Of a stretch of 64,000 nt of DNA, positions 43,568-52,982 are shown piece by piece (position 1 is the first letter of the stretch; every line of letters begins with the position of its first letter). The stretch comes from Psychroserpens sp. NJDZ02 (GTDB lineage Bacteria; Bacteroidota; Bacteroidia; Flavobacteriales; Flavobacteriaceae), in contig NZ_CP039451.1 of NCBI RefSeq assembly GCF_004843725.1, forward strand, positions 3,664,001 through 3,728,000, written 5' to 3'. The position numbers and the translations under genes were made by a program. The notes beneath the pieces were generated by a model. That model saw only the letters and a program-made list of their open reading frames with translations, was not told the DNA's origin and searched no databases.

Positions 43568-45265
43568 ATGGAAATTATTTACGATACACTCAGAAATTTC
43601 CCTTATCTCACCTTGTTTTTAGCAATTGCTATTGGGTATTTTGTAGGGAAGTTTAAAATTGGAAAATTCACCCTTGGTGGTGTAGCAGGTACATTAATTA
43701 TGGCTGTTGTTATTGGTCAAGTTGGTGGGTTTGAAATTAGTGGAGAAGTTAAAAGCCTCTTCTTTGCTTTGTTTATTTTTATGGTAGGTTATTTAGGTGG
43801 TCCGCAATTTTTTGCTTCATTAAAATTATCCTCCTTAAAGTTTTTAGTAGCCGCATTTTCAATGACCGTTTTAGGATTATTAGCTGTAGTCGGTCTTTCA
43901 ATGTGGATGGGGCTTGACAAAGGTATGGCAGCCGGATTGGCTGCCGGAGGATTAACGCAATCTGCAATAATTGGTACAGCAGGAGAAGCGATAGATAAAT
44001 TAGGATTAGCCACAGAAGCAGCTAAAATTATGAAAACAAACGTAGCTGTTGGTTATTCTATTACTTACATCTTTGGTTCTATTGGTCCAATTTTAATGGT
44101 CTCTTTTATTCCTATAGTAATGAAATGGGATATTAGAGCAGAGGCTAAGAAACTAGCAGCAAAACTTGGTGGTAGTAAAGAAATGGTTGAAGGCGAATTT
44201 GATCCGATCAAAAGGGTAGATACTAGAGTATTCAAAACTTCAAAAACATCAAAGTATTTGAGTAAAACAGTTCAAGATTTTGAAGCTGATTTTGATTCTA
44301 ATTTAACCGTAGAACTTGTTATTAGCGATGGTAAAAACATAGAGCCTACTGTAGATTTTCAAATTAAAGAAGGCGATATTTTATTTGTAACAGGATTAAT
44401 AACTGCCTTTTCTAATGCTAGTAATACTTTAGGTGAAGAGATTTCAGAATTTGGAGGAAATATTGATTTTACAGAAGAGCAAAGACACGTTATCATTTCA
44501 AACAAAAAACTAAAAGGCAAGACATTAGCTGAAATTCGTAAGCAATTAGGTTTAACTAAAACACACGGTGTTTATATAAATAGCATTGTTAGAATGTCTC
44601 ATGAATTAGCGGTTTTAGATAATACCGAAATTCATGCTGGTGACGAAATTACATTGGTAGGTAAGACCAAAGACTTAGATAGAATAGAAAAAGAAATAGG
44701 ATACAAGCCAACGTCAATCAATAGTACAGATTTTATAGTCTTTGGTTTAGGGATGGTCGTTGGTTATTTAATAGGCGAAATTAATTTTGATATCAATGGA
44801 ACAAACGTTGCGTTAGGCTCAGGATTAGGATGTTTAGTTTCTGGATTAATCATTGGTTTTTTGAGAACAAAACACCCGAAAATGGGAGGTATAAACGTTG
44901 GTGCTGCTAGTTTTATTCAAACTTTTGGACTTGCTGTTTTTGTAGGTATCGTTGGTTTAAATGCTGGTGCACCTGCTTTTCAAGCTATTCTAAAAAGCGG
45001 TATTACCTTATTCCTTTTAGGGATTTTAGTAACAATGATTCCTATGATTGTTCAGTTTGTTATCAACTTCTATATTTTAAAAATAAAAAATCCTGTAGAA
45101 GCTCTAGGAGTTCTTACAGGTAGTAAAAGTGCCAATCCAGCATTCTCATCTCTATTAGATAAAACACAAAACGCAACACCAACGCCAACATTTACAATGA
45201 CATACGCGGTTGCAAATATATTTTTAACACTTTGGGGACCAATAATTATTGCATTGATGCCTTAA
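43568..45265 (+). CDS. aspT: AspT-type aspartate:alanine antiporter
   Basis: 565 aa: two membrane halves of about five segments each (YidE/YbjL/AspT duplication domain; 'GGVAGTLIMAVVIGQVGG', 'FALFIFMVGYLGGPQFF' and the second copy 'GGINVGAASFIQTFGLAVF') flanking two TrkA_C domains (about 215-385). This architecture defines the aspartate:alanine exchanger family. It lies directly upstream of aspartate 4-decarboxylase, as in Tetragenococcus. Electrogenic Asp/Ala exchange plus decarboxylation generates proton-motive force. Confidence 0.88.
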   Translation: MEIIYDTLRNFPYLTLFLAIAIGYFVGKFKIGKFTLGGVAGTLIMAVVIGQVGGFEISGEVKSLFFALFIFMVGYLGGPQFFASLKLSSLKFLVAAFSMTVLGLLAVVGLSMWMGLDKGMAAGLAAGGLTQSAIIGTAGEAIDKLGLATEAAKIMKTNVAVGYSITYIFGSIGPILMVSFIPIVMKWDIRAEAKKLAAKLGGSKEMVEGEFDPIKRVDTRVFKTSKTSKYLSKTVQDFEADFDSNLTVELVISDGKNIEPTVDFQIKEGDILFVTGLITAFSNASNTLGEEISEFGGNIDFTEEQRHVIISNKKLKGKTLAEIRKQLGLTKTHGVYINSIVRMSHELAVLDNTEIHAGDEITLVGKTKDLDRIEKEIGYKPTSINSTDFIVFGLGMVVGYLIGEINFDINGTNVALGSGLGCLVSGLIIGFLRTKHPKMGGINVGAASFIQTFGLAVFVGIVGLNAGAPAFQAILKSGITLFLLGILVTMIPMIVQFVINFYILKIKNPVEALGVLTGSKSANPAFSSLLDKTQNATPTPTFTMTYAVANIFLTLWGPIIIALMP

Positions 45266-45283
45266 ATTATAAAACACATTATA

Positions 45284-46879
45284 ATGAAAAAACAAGAAGA
45301 AGTAGAACTTAATACGTTAAGTCCGTTTGAAGTAAAAGATACACTAATAAAACTAGCAAAATCAAATCATCAGCATTCCATGATTAATGCGGGTAGAGGT
45401 AATCCAAACTGGATTGCAACAAAGCCTAGAGATGCCTTTTTTCAACTTGGTTTATTTGGTTTAGAAGAAAGCAAAAGACAATTTCAGGAACTAGATGGTT
45501 TTGGTGGAATCACAGATAAAGATGGTATTACAAAAAGATTTCAAGCATATTTAGCTTTAAATAAAAATGTTATTGGATTACGTTATTTAAATGACTTATT
45601 TCAATTTGCTGTGGCTAATTATGGTATAGATTCAGACGATTTAATGTTTGAATGGGTTAATGGTATTATTGGAAATAATTATCCAGAACCAGGGCGCATG
45701 TTAAAGCATTCTGAAACTATTGCTCATGCTTATTTAATGAAAGAAATGAGCGCAGGAGCAACGCCTCCAGAATCAAAATATGATGTATTTGCTACAGAAG
45801 GTGGTACAGCTGCTATGGTTTACATATTCAATTCTTTAAAAGCAAACAAGTTTTTAAAAGCAGGAGATACCATTGCTATTGGGACGCCTATTTTTACGCC
45901 TTATTTTGAAATGCCAGCGTTAAAAGATTACGATTTAAAAATGGTCTTGATTAATTCAGACGAAAACGATAACTGGCAAATTCCAGATTCTGAAATCGAT
46001 AAACTAAAGGATACCAAAGTAAAAGCATTCTTTTTAGTGAATCCAAGTAATCCGCCCTCAGTAAAATTAAGTGAGACTACGTTAGATAAAATTGCCAAAA
46101 TAGCAAAAGATAGAGAAGACTTGATTTTATTGACTGATGATGTTTATGGATCGTTTACAGAAAACTTTACATCACTAGCAATTAAAGCTCCTGAGAGTAC
46201 CATTCTAGTGTATTCTTATTCAAAATATTTTGGAGCTACAGGTTGGAGACTTGGTGTAATAGCATTGAATGAAAATAATAATTTTGATAAAATGTTAGCC
46301 AAACTTCCTGAGGAAGATAAAGTAGAATTGCGAGAGCGTTATGGAACTATTTCATTAAATCCAGATGGTATAAAAATGATAGATCGTTTTGTTGCCGATA
46401 GTCGTAGTGTAGCTTTAAACCATACTGCTGGTTTATCTACACCACAACAAATTCAAATGTCTCTATTCTCTTTAGCAACTTTAATTGATACTGAAAACAA
46501 GTATAAAAAAGATGTAAAAAAATTGGTTAGAAATAGATATGATAAACTTTATAAAGACTTACCTGGTAAACCATTAATATCTGAAGATAATAAGAATGCA
46601 GCATATTATTACACCTTGGTAGATTTCCTGAATTTAGCTAGAGATAAATACAATGAAGCATTTAGTAAATGGGTTGGCGAGAATTATAACGCTCTAGATC
46701 CAGTAATTCGCTTGGCTGAAGAAGAATCTATTGTAGCTATGCCAGGTGGTGGTTTTGACGGTCCCGATTGGACTATTAGATTTTCACTAGCAAATTCTTA
46801 TTCTGAAGATTTTGAAAAAATAAGCATCCTCATAAATGATATTCTAGATGAATATTATAATGAATTTCAAAAAATTTAA
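45284..46879 (+). CDS. aspD: Aspartate 4-decarboxylase (bifunctional aspartate aminotransferase)
   Basis: 531 aa PLP enzyme of the aminotransferase class I/II fold, the usual length for AspD. PLP Lys in 'YSYSKYFGATGWRLGV', aromatic/Asp pair in 'LLTDDVYGSF', 'NPSNPPSVKLSE' and the substrate-carboxylate Arg in 'PDWTIRFSLANS'. Converts L-aspartate to L-alanine and CO2. The gene starts 18 bases after aspT and ends in a strong hairpin. Confidence 0.9.
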   Translation: MKKQEEVELNTLSPFEVKDTLIKLAKSNHQHSMINAGRGNPNWIATKPRDAFFQLGLFGLEESKRQFQELDGFGGITDKDGITKRFQAYLALNKNVIGLRYLNDLFQFAVANYGIDSDDLMFEWVNGIIGNNYPEPGRMLKHSETIAHAYLMKEMSAGATPPESKYDVFATEGGTAAMVYIFNSLKANKFLKAGDTIAIGTPIFTPYFEMPALKDYDLKMVLINSDENDNWQIPDSEIDKLKDTKVKAFFLVNPSNPPSVKLSETTLDKIAKIAKDREDLILLTDDVYGSFTENFTSLAIKAPESTILVYSYSKYFGATGWRLGVIALNENNNFDKMLAKLPEEDKVELRERYGTISLNPDGIKMIDRFVADSRSVALNHTAGLSTPQQIQMSLFSLATLIDTENKYKKDVKKLVRNRYDKLYKDLPGKPLISEDNKNAAYYYTLVDFLNLARDKYNEAFSKWVGENYNALDPVIRLAEEESIVAMPGGGFDGPDWTIRFSLANSYSEDFEKISILINDILDEYYNEFQKI

Positions 46880-46944
46880 ATAGGATTAAGAAAATATCCT
46901 TTTAAAGTATGAAATTTTCTTTCAATAGAAAAAAGGTTATACTA

Positions 46945-46982
46945 AAATGCACCCATTAATCACGTGACTAATGGGTGCATTT
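46945..46982. terminator. Terminator, 14-bp perfect stem
   Basis: AAATGCACCCATTA and TAATGGGTGCATTT pair perfectly around ATCACGTGAC. The T-run is short, so it probably serves both aspD and the convergent sterol-desaturase-family gene. Confidence 0.8.
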
Positions 46983-47007
46983 GTTATTTAACACTAAAAA
47001 GGTGTCT

Positions 47008-47985
47008 TTATTTTACATCACTCTTTATAAAAATGGGCTTAGGATTTGATATTTCTAAATTGTTATTAGAATCTTCTGCCATTTCTTTTCTAATTTGCTT
47101 TATAGTTAATGTACTTCCGTCATGACTCCAGCCAGGCGCAGCAAAGGCATACTTAAATTTATGATACCAATTGCTAGATTTTTTCATATCATCCCAAATG
47201 TTTTTATACTCGTGCGTTAAAATAATAAACAAGTTATAAGATTCAGGAGGAACAGAAACACCATACTTTATATCAATAGAATGGTCTATTTTTTTCCAGG
47301 TTCCAAAAATACGATCAAATACATTTAGGATCCCACCATGATTTTTGTCCATATATTCAATATTTTGGGCGTGATGTACTTGGTGCATGGTATGTGTATT
47401 TAAAAAGGTCTCTAAAAACCCTAAATTTTTGACATATTGCGTATGGAGTTGAAATTGCCATAGCGCTTCAATACCCATACAAACGACCAACATTTCTGGC
47501 GGGAAACCTATAATTACAATCCAAACATAAAAAAAAGGCTTGTAAAAAATAGTAAACCAACCATTACGTACAGCTGTTCCTAAATTAAAGTTGTCTGAGG
47601 AATGATGTACAATATGTGCAGCCCATAAAAAACGAACCATATGATTTTGTCTATGAAACCAGTAATAAGAATAATCGTCTAACAGCATACAGATAATCCA
47701 AACGTACCAAGCATATCCAAAAGATTGCCATCCCATAATGTTTGTTCGTACACCATCCACAATAGGATTAAAGAGTTCATAAGCAAAATTAAAGACTAAT
47801 ATCACGGCAACTGTTTTTACCAGTGCGCCAATTACTGCCGATCCTATTCCAAGCGATAGACTTGAAAAAAAATCTTTCCATTTGTATAATTCGTTGTTGT
47901 CATGAGTTTTGCTGTAGGTAAGCTCTATTGCGATAAAGCCCAAAAAACAAGGGACTCCATAGACTAACGGGTTTGTAAAATCCAT
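47008..47985 (-). CDS. Sterol desaturase / fatty acid hydroxylase family protein
   Basis: 325 aa membrane di-iron enzyme. The His clusters are 'YYWFHRQNH', 'HIVHHSS' and 'HTMHQVHHA', the expected eight-His pattern of the FA_hydroxylase family. Several membrane segments surround them. In bacteria such enzymes hydroxylate or desaturate lipids or carotenoids. The substrate is not predictable here. It ends against the aspD terminator and is transcribed alone. Confidence 0.88.
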   Translation of the reverse strand: MDFTNPLVYGVPCFLGFIAIELTYSKTHDNNELYKWKDFFSSLSLGIGSAVIGALVKTVAVILVFNFAYELFNPIVDGVRTNIMGWQSFGYAWYVWIICMLLDDYSYYWFHRQNHMVRFLWAAHIVHHSSDNFNLGTAVRNGWFTIFYKPFFYVWIVIIGFPPEMLVVCMGIEALWQFQLHTQYVKNLGFLETFLNTHTMHQVHHAQNIEYMDKNHGGILNVFDRIFGTWKKIDHSIDIKYGVSVPPESYNLFIILTHEYKNIWDDMKKSSNWYHKFKYAFAAPGWSHDGSTLTIKQIRKEMAEDSNNNLEISNPKPIFIKSDVK

Positions 47986-48417
47986 TTAATATATAATTTA
48001 GGGGTAAGCATTAGTATAACGGAATTTCCACTATACATTTCATATTTGAGCAATATACTTCAATTTATTACAATTTAGCCTTGATTATAAAATCTTTAGA
48101 AATTATACTGAAGCCTTATGTTGAATGTTTTTAGAAAATTTATATTCGGATAAACAATAATTAAAACAAGTATTGTAAAGCGATTCTGTAATACTATTCT
48201 TAAAGAAACGGAGGTATGGACTTCTATTTTAAATGGATAAAATTATCTGGCTCAGATAAATGCTGGATTAATTTTTATTCGTCTCAGCATTTATTATATT
48301 ATGAATTCAAATAATTTGATTTGCTTTTTAAGTAGGATAATTATTTGAAAATAAGTGGTAATTGCTTTGGTGGAACAGAAGTAATTCGATTTTTTTGCAG
48401 ACTATAATTTCACTATA
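47986..48417. other. Intergenic region, 432 bp
   Basis: Divergent region between the desaturase-family gene and marC. I see no gene, hairpin or clear promoter match. Confidence 0.4.
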
Positions 48418-49041
48418 ATGGATAACTTAATTACATTTTCAATTACCGTATTTACAGGTTTTTTTGCTATAACCAACCCGATATCAAATATGACTGTCTT
48501 TGTTTCTTTAACCAAAGGCGCTAATAGAGATACAAAAAGAGCTATTAATAAAAAAGCAAATATTATAGCTTTTATAATTGTAACGGTTTTTATTTTATTA
48601 GGTAAGTATATCTTCGAGTTATTTAATATTAGTATTCCTGCGTTTAAAATAACGGGGGGTATTTTAATCTTTTTTATTGGTTTTGATATGTTACAGTCAA
48701 AACAATCCAATGTGAAAAGTTTAAATGATGTGCATATTGATGAAGATATTGCAGTATCACCGCTAGCTATACCAATTTTAGCAGGTCCCGGAACTATTGT
48801 AACGGCTATGAATTTTGTATCTAATGCAGCTCCTTTACAGATGTTTTTAGTCATTGCTATTTTTGGATCAATGAGCTTATTAACTTTTTTTACTTTCAAA
48901 TTAAGTGATCTTATTGTAAAAATGGTTGGGCATAATGTAATTTCTGTAATAGGTAAGATAATGGGATTAATTATCGCTATTATTGGTACAGGTATGATTA
49001 TTCAGGGAATCAAGATTTCATTTGACTTAATCGCTAAATAA
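48418..49041 (+). CDS. MarC-family integral membrane protein
   Basis: 207 aa with six membrane segments. 'FTGFFAITNPISNMTVFVSL' and 'SPLAIPILAGPGTIVTAM' are the diagnostic MarC repeats. The family has no settled function (the name comes from the E. coli mar locus, but a drug-resistance role was not upheld). Transcribed alone. Confidence 0.9.
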   Translation: MDNLITFSITVFTGFFAITNPISNMTVFVSLTKGANRDTKRAINKKANIIAFIIVTVFILLGKYIFELFNISIPAFKITGGILIFFIGFDMLQSKQSNVKSLNDVHIDEDIAVSPLAIPILAGPGTIVTAMNFVSNAAPLQMFLVIAIFGSMSLLTFFTFKLSDLIVKMVGHNVISVIGKIMGLIIAIIGTGMIIQGIKISFDLIAK

Positions 49042-49142
49042 ATTAATTAAAGAGTAATAAGTATTGATTACTTAATTAGATAAATGTGATGTTATTATTA
49101 GGCATTATCTATTCTCCTAAATAGAATACATAAAGTCTTTAA

Positions 49143-49391
49143 GTTTCAACATTAACCATTTTTATTACTATAATTAATTTCACAGACTGTAATGCAATTA
49201 GTGTAGAAGCATATAAACAGGAAAGAATAGTTGAATTAGGAGCATTTATAGGGACTGTAATAACGGGAATTTATGAAGGAATTTTAAATGGTGCTTATAA
49301 TGTAACGTCCGATTTAATAAAAGCAGCTGGACGAGCACATAAGCCGACGTTAGAGCTTATCAAACAACTAAAACGTAGCTCGACAAGGTAA
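49143..49391 (+). pseudogene. Open frame without start codon, possible gene remnant
   Basis: 82 codons open, reading '..FTDCNAISVEAYKQERIV', 'ELGAFIGTVITGIYEGILNG' and 'AYNVTSDLIKAAGRAHKPTL' before TAA. No ATG, GTG or TTG lies at a useful place, and a TAA stop precedes it. The composition is protein-like, with a possible lipobox-like Cys. Probably the end of a decayed small gene. Family not recognised. The remainder of 49042-49421 shows nothing else. Confidence 0.35.
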
Positions 49392-49421
49392 CTAGGTTTA
49401 GATTAGGTAAATGCTGTCTAA

Positions 49422-50159
49422 TTAAAAGAATTTTTCTTTGACGTCCTCAGCTTTAATTACTTTAGTTTCTGAAATAAATTTCATGAAAAGATAAATGGCT
49501 AAAATATGGGAGATTACTATTAGTACAGTGAAGGTAGAGTTGTAAGATATAAATTCGTTTATAGGTGATAGTCCCATATGAAACATATTAAATAGTACTG
49601 AACCTAATAAAAATGTAGCATGGTCATAATTATCATTGACATAAATCATGGCACAAATGATAACAAAACATAATAGGCATAAAGCAGTGAATAAAACAAA
49701 AAGGAGCATACCCTCAGGCAGGTAATTAATTATTAAATCTAAAACAGAATAGAGAATATAACTTGCCAATAAAAAACCAATAAAAACTGATAAAAACAAA
49801 ACAGCTTTTAGTTTTCCTTTATTGAGATACTTTCTAATAATTAAAGTAGAACAGATTAAATATGTGGAGGTTAAAATTGTAATCCACATAAAATAGGCGT
49901 CGTAATCATAAAAAGTCAGAAAATCAGAGAGGACTATTGCTAATAGAGCAACTATAAAAAGTGCTTTTGATTTATGTCTTGTACGATTAATATATTTTAA
50001 TAAAATGGTAAACACTAATGTTGGCATAAAGTATCTCAATACTCGACTGTCCATAGTAATACTAACTATAACCGTAGCAAGAAAGCAGATATAAAATAAA
50101 AAGTCGAAGCGGCTTTTTTGTTTGAGTACGTTAAAAGAAAACAACGTTTTAAGATTCAT
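49422..50159 (-). CDS. Multi-pass membrane protein of unknown family, copy B
   Basis: 245 aa, about eight hydrophobic segments, paralogous to the 11628-12368 product. 'LGLSPINEF', 'STFTVLIVISH' and the C-terminus 'YLFMKFISETKVIKAEDVK' are shared, while the N-terminal half is divergent. Not identified with a known family. Both copies are single-gene units on the minus strand. Confidence 0.7.
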   Translation of the reverse strand: MNLKTLFSFNVLKQKSRFDFLFYICFLATVIVSITMDSRVLRYFMPTLVFTILLKYINRTRHKSKALFIVALLAIVLSDFLTFYDYDAYFMWITILTSTYLICSTLIIRKYLNKGKLKAVLFLSVFIGFLLASYILYSVLDLIINYLPEGMLLFVLFTALCLLCFVIICAMIYVNDNYDHATFLLGSVLFNMFHMGLSPINEFISYNSTFTVLIVISHILAIYLFMKFISETKVIKAEDVKEKFF

Positions 50160-50396
50160 TTAAACAGTAAAGTCTTATAATATAAGGTTGATAGATTCAA
50201 ATTTAATTAATAGTATTAGAAAAAGGCGCTAATTCAATTATATTAATAACTAAAATATAAAATTTAACGTTTGTTTCGTAGTAAAATTTCATCCCACAGT
50301 TAGCTATGGATAAAAGGTATGGAAAAATAATTAGAGGGTGTAAGCGACAGTTGTACAAAAAGATTAATTTATTAGGTATTATTTAATTATTGGCAC

Positions 50397-50404
50397 TATC
50401 TTTG
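50397..50404 (+). promoter_or_regulatory. -7 element TATCTTTG of the cold-shock gene
   Basis: Matches TAnnTTTG, 38 bases before the ATG. The intergenic region 50160-50441 otherwise shows no gene. Confidence 0.6.
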
Positions 50405-50441
50405 TAACTTAATAAAGTATTAATAATAAAATTACATTACA

Positions 50442-50633
50442 ATGAGTAAAGGAACAGTAAAATTTTTCAACGACACTAAAGGTTTTGGATTCATCACTGA
50501 AGAAGGAGTTGATAAAGACCACTTTGTACACATTTCTGGATTAATCGATGAGATTAGAGAAGGTGACGAAGTTGAATTTGACTTACAAGAAGGAAACAAA
50601 GGATTAAACGCGGTTAACGTAAAAGTTATCTAA
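50442..50633 (+). CDS. Cold-shock protein, CspA family
   Basis: 63 aa single cold-shock domain with RNP1 'KGFGFI' and RNP2 'HFVHIS'. Binds single-stranded RNA or DNA as a chaperone. Length and motifs are typical. Flanked by its own promoter and a strong terminator, so it is monocistronic. Confidence 0.95.
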   Translation: MSKGTVKFFNDTKGFGFITEEGVDKDHFVHISGLIDEIREGDEVEFDLQEGNKGLNAVNVKVI

Positions 50634-50653
50634 GATATATCTATATATTTTCA

Positions 50654-50688
50654 AAAAAAAGCCCATCTAGTTTTAGATGGGCTTTTTT
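50654..50688 (+). terminator. Terminator of the cold-shock gene
   Basis: AAAAAAGCCCATCTA and TAGATGGGCTTTTTT pair perfectly around GTTT. Confidence 0.92.
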
Positions 50689-50700
50689 AATATACCAATG

Positions 50701-50730
50701 TTGCACTCCAAAAAAGAGTGATTATATTTG
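50701..50730 (+). promoter_or_regulatory. Promoter of the SDR gene
   Basis: TTG (50701-50703), 19-base spacer, TATATTTG (50723-50730), 22 bases before the ATG: a good Bacteroidota promoter. Confidence 0.7.
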
Positions 50731-50752
50731 CACGAAGTAGTTTTAGTAATTT

Positions 50753-52288
50753 ATGAGTGATAATAACACAAATCAAGACATACAAAATTGTATTTTGACA
50801 TTACAACGTTTAGTAGACGATACTAATCAACTGTTTGATATGCCAGAAGAACAACGCGTTGCATTATATAAAGTAGCAGGAGAATTATCTAGACCAAATC
50901 GTGACGAGTTTCAACGTAGACGTAAGGATGCTAAAAAAGCAGCAAAACGTAAAATGATTGAGAGCGATAAGCACGCTAGAAAAACAACAGGAATACGATC
51001 TGCAAGAGAAGCGACTTTATTTGTGGCGCCAAAATTATTGGCTGCAGCTGTAATCCCTGAAGATACGCCGGAGTTAGAATCACCAAGAAATTGTTATGTA
51101 TGTAAAACAGTGTACACAAAATTGCATCATTTTTATGATACGATGTGTACAGATTGTGGCGATTTAAATTATGCTAAGCGTTTTCAAACAACAGATTTAA
51201 AAGATCAAGTGGCCGTAATTACAGGGTCTAGATTAAAAATCGGATACCATATTACATTAATGCTATTACGCTCAGGGGCGACAGTTGTAGCAACAACGCG
51301 TTTCCCTGCCGATTCTGCTATTCGTTTTTCTAAAGAGGATGATTATAAAGATTGGAGTGATCGTTTACACATACATGGCTTAGATTTAAGACATATTCCA
51401 AGTGTAGAAATATTTTGTAATTACATCGAACAAAAATACGATCGCTTAGATATTTTAATTAATAATGCAGCACAAACAGTAAGGCGTCCGTCTGGTTTTT
51501 ATTTCCATTTAATGGAGAATGAAAAACTTCCAATAGACCAATTGCCTAAACTAGCACAAACGTTACTACAGGATCACGAAAGTTGTTTGGAAGAATTATC
51601 AAGCTTAAGTGTTGGCCCTTCTAAAACAGATAAAAATAATGTATTACCGGTAACTTGGCATGGTCCAGAACCTGGTATTGGTTTACGTAGCTCTGCAGAA
51701 TTATCTCAAATACCATACAGTTTTGACAATTCGTTACAAACGGAAGAGGTTTTTCCTGAAGGACAATTAGATGCCGATTTACAACAAGTCGATTTGCGTA
51801 AAACAAATAGTTGGCGTTTAAAATTAGGTGAAATTGAAACTACAGAAATGGTAGAAGTACAGTTGGTAAATGCTGTAGCTCCATTTGTACTATGTAATCG
51901 TTTGTCTAATATAATGATGAAAGAAAACACAGGTAAAAAACATATTATTAATGTGTCCGCAATGGAAGGGAAGTTTCATCGTTTTAAGAAGGAAGACCGA
52001 CACCCACATACTAATATGGCAAAAGCAGCCTTGAATATGTTAACGCATACCTCTGCTACAACTTTTGCTAAATCTGGTATTTATATGAATGCTGTTGATA
52101 CAGGTTGGGTTACAGATGAAGATCCTGCAGCATTATCTAAACAAAAGGTAGAAGTACACGATTTTCAACCGCCTTTGGATATTGTAGATGGTGCAGCCCG
52201 TGTTATGGATCCGTTAATTGATGGTATTAACACAGGAAAACATTGGTGTGGTAAATTTTTAAAAGACTATTTTCCTATAGATTGGTAG
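50753..52288 (+). CDS. SDR-family protein with N-terminal zinc ribbon and no catalytic Tyr
   Basis: 511 aa, twice the usual SDR length. Residues 1-110 are helical and basic ('[14 protein letters not shown]'). Cys114/Cys117 and Cys132/Cys135 ('CYVC', 'CTDC') form a likely zinc ribbon. The Rossmann domain starts at '[14 protein letters not shown]' and keeps 'INNAAQ' and 'NVSAMEG' (catalytic Ser). Where Y-x-x-x-K is expected, the sequence is Thr420-N-M-A-Lys424, so the catalytic Tyr is missing. An insertion of about 80 residues lies between them. Cofactor binding is likely, but a normal dehydrogenase reaction is doubtful. Monocistronic. Confidence 0.78.
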   Translation: MSDNNTNQDIQNCILTLQRLVDDTNQLFDMPEEQRVALYKVAGELSRPNRDEFQRRRKDAKKAAKRKMIESDKHARKTTGIRSAREATLFVAPKLLAAAVIPEDTPELESPRNCYVCKTVYTKLHHFYDTMCTDCGDLNYAKRFQTTDLKDQVAVITGSRLKIGYHITLMLLRSGATVVATTRFPADSAIRFSKEDDYKDWSDRLHIHGLDLRHIPSVEIFCNYIEQKYDRLDILINNAAQTVRRPSGFYFHLMENEKLPIDQLPKLAQTLLQDHESCLEELSSLSVGPSKTDKNNVLPVTWHGPEPGIGLRSSAELSQIPYSFDNSLQTEEVFPEGQLDADLQQVDLRKTNSWRLKLGEIETTEMVEVQLVNAVAPFVLCNRLSNIMMKENTGKKHIINVSAMEGKFHRFKKEDRHPHTNMAKAALNMLTHTSATTFAKSGIYMNAVDTGWVTDEDPAALSKQKVEVHDFQPPLDIVDGAARVMDPLIDGINTGKHWCGKFLKDYFPIDW

Positions 52289-52310
52289 ACAGTCATCCCT
52301 TTTTCTCTTT

Positions 52311-52350
52311 TACAAAAACGCCCATCAAATTATTGATGGGCGTTTTTGTA
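52311..52350. terminator. Terminator after the SDR gene
   Basis: TACAAAAACGCCCATCAA and TTGATGGGCGTTTTTGTA are perfect arms around ATTA, with As before and Ts after. Usable in both directions and placed between convergent genes. Confidence 0.92.
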
Positions 52351-52384
52351 TTATTAATATTTTAAGTGTAAATCCTTATAGTTA

Positions 52385-52783
52385 CTAGTTTTCCTTTATT
52401 GCTAATGCTTTTGTTTTATCAAATGTCATAAAGATGTTAATCCATATATTTCTTGAAATCCTTAAAATTATAGGAAGCAACAGTAACATAACAATTATTA
52501 ATATAATGTAAGACGTCATAAAAGAAAGATTTAAGACATAGAAGGTTAGAAAAAATGAAATGGCACCAAAAAAGATACCGACAGGGTAACTAACGTACAT
52601 CGCCCCAAAAAAGAAAGACGGTTCAATTTTATACTTGGTGTTACAGTGGCTGCAACGCTCTTTCATAGTTAATGTCCTTGTAACCTTATATGGGTTTTTT
52701 ACGGTGTACATGCTTTCGTTTTGACAGACAGGACAATTTCCAGTTAAAATGCTATTAATTTTTGTGCCTTTTAAAAATTCCAT
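52385..52783 (-). CDS. DUF983 membrane protein
   Basis: 132 aa: a zinc-ribbon pair ('CPVCQNE' and 'CSHCNTKY') followed by 'YKIEPSFFFGAMYVSYPVG' and two membrane segments. This is the DUF983 layout, widespread in Bacteroidota and alphaproteobacteria, with unknown function. Transcribed alone. Confidence 0.88.
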   Translation of the reverse strand: MEFLKGTKINSILTGNCPVCQNESMYTVKNPYKVTRTLTMKERCSHCNTKYKIEPSFFFGAMYVSYPVGIFFGAISFFLTFYVLNLSFMTSYIILIIVMLLLLPIILRISRNIWINIFMTFDKTKALAIKEN

Positions 52784-52982
52784 AATTTTGACTTATATCA
52801 ATTAATGATAATACTTTGTAATTTATATATGCAAGTAGCTGTATGTTAAAATGTCGTATACTGCTAAACATATATTTTGATAAAAAACTTTAATTTTATA
52901 TTACAAATATAAGCTATATCTAAAATTGGATTGTTGTAATATTGTCGCTAATATTTGTATATTTAGGACATATTGAAGATGT

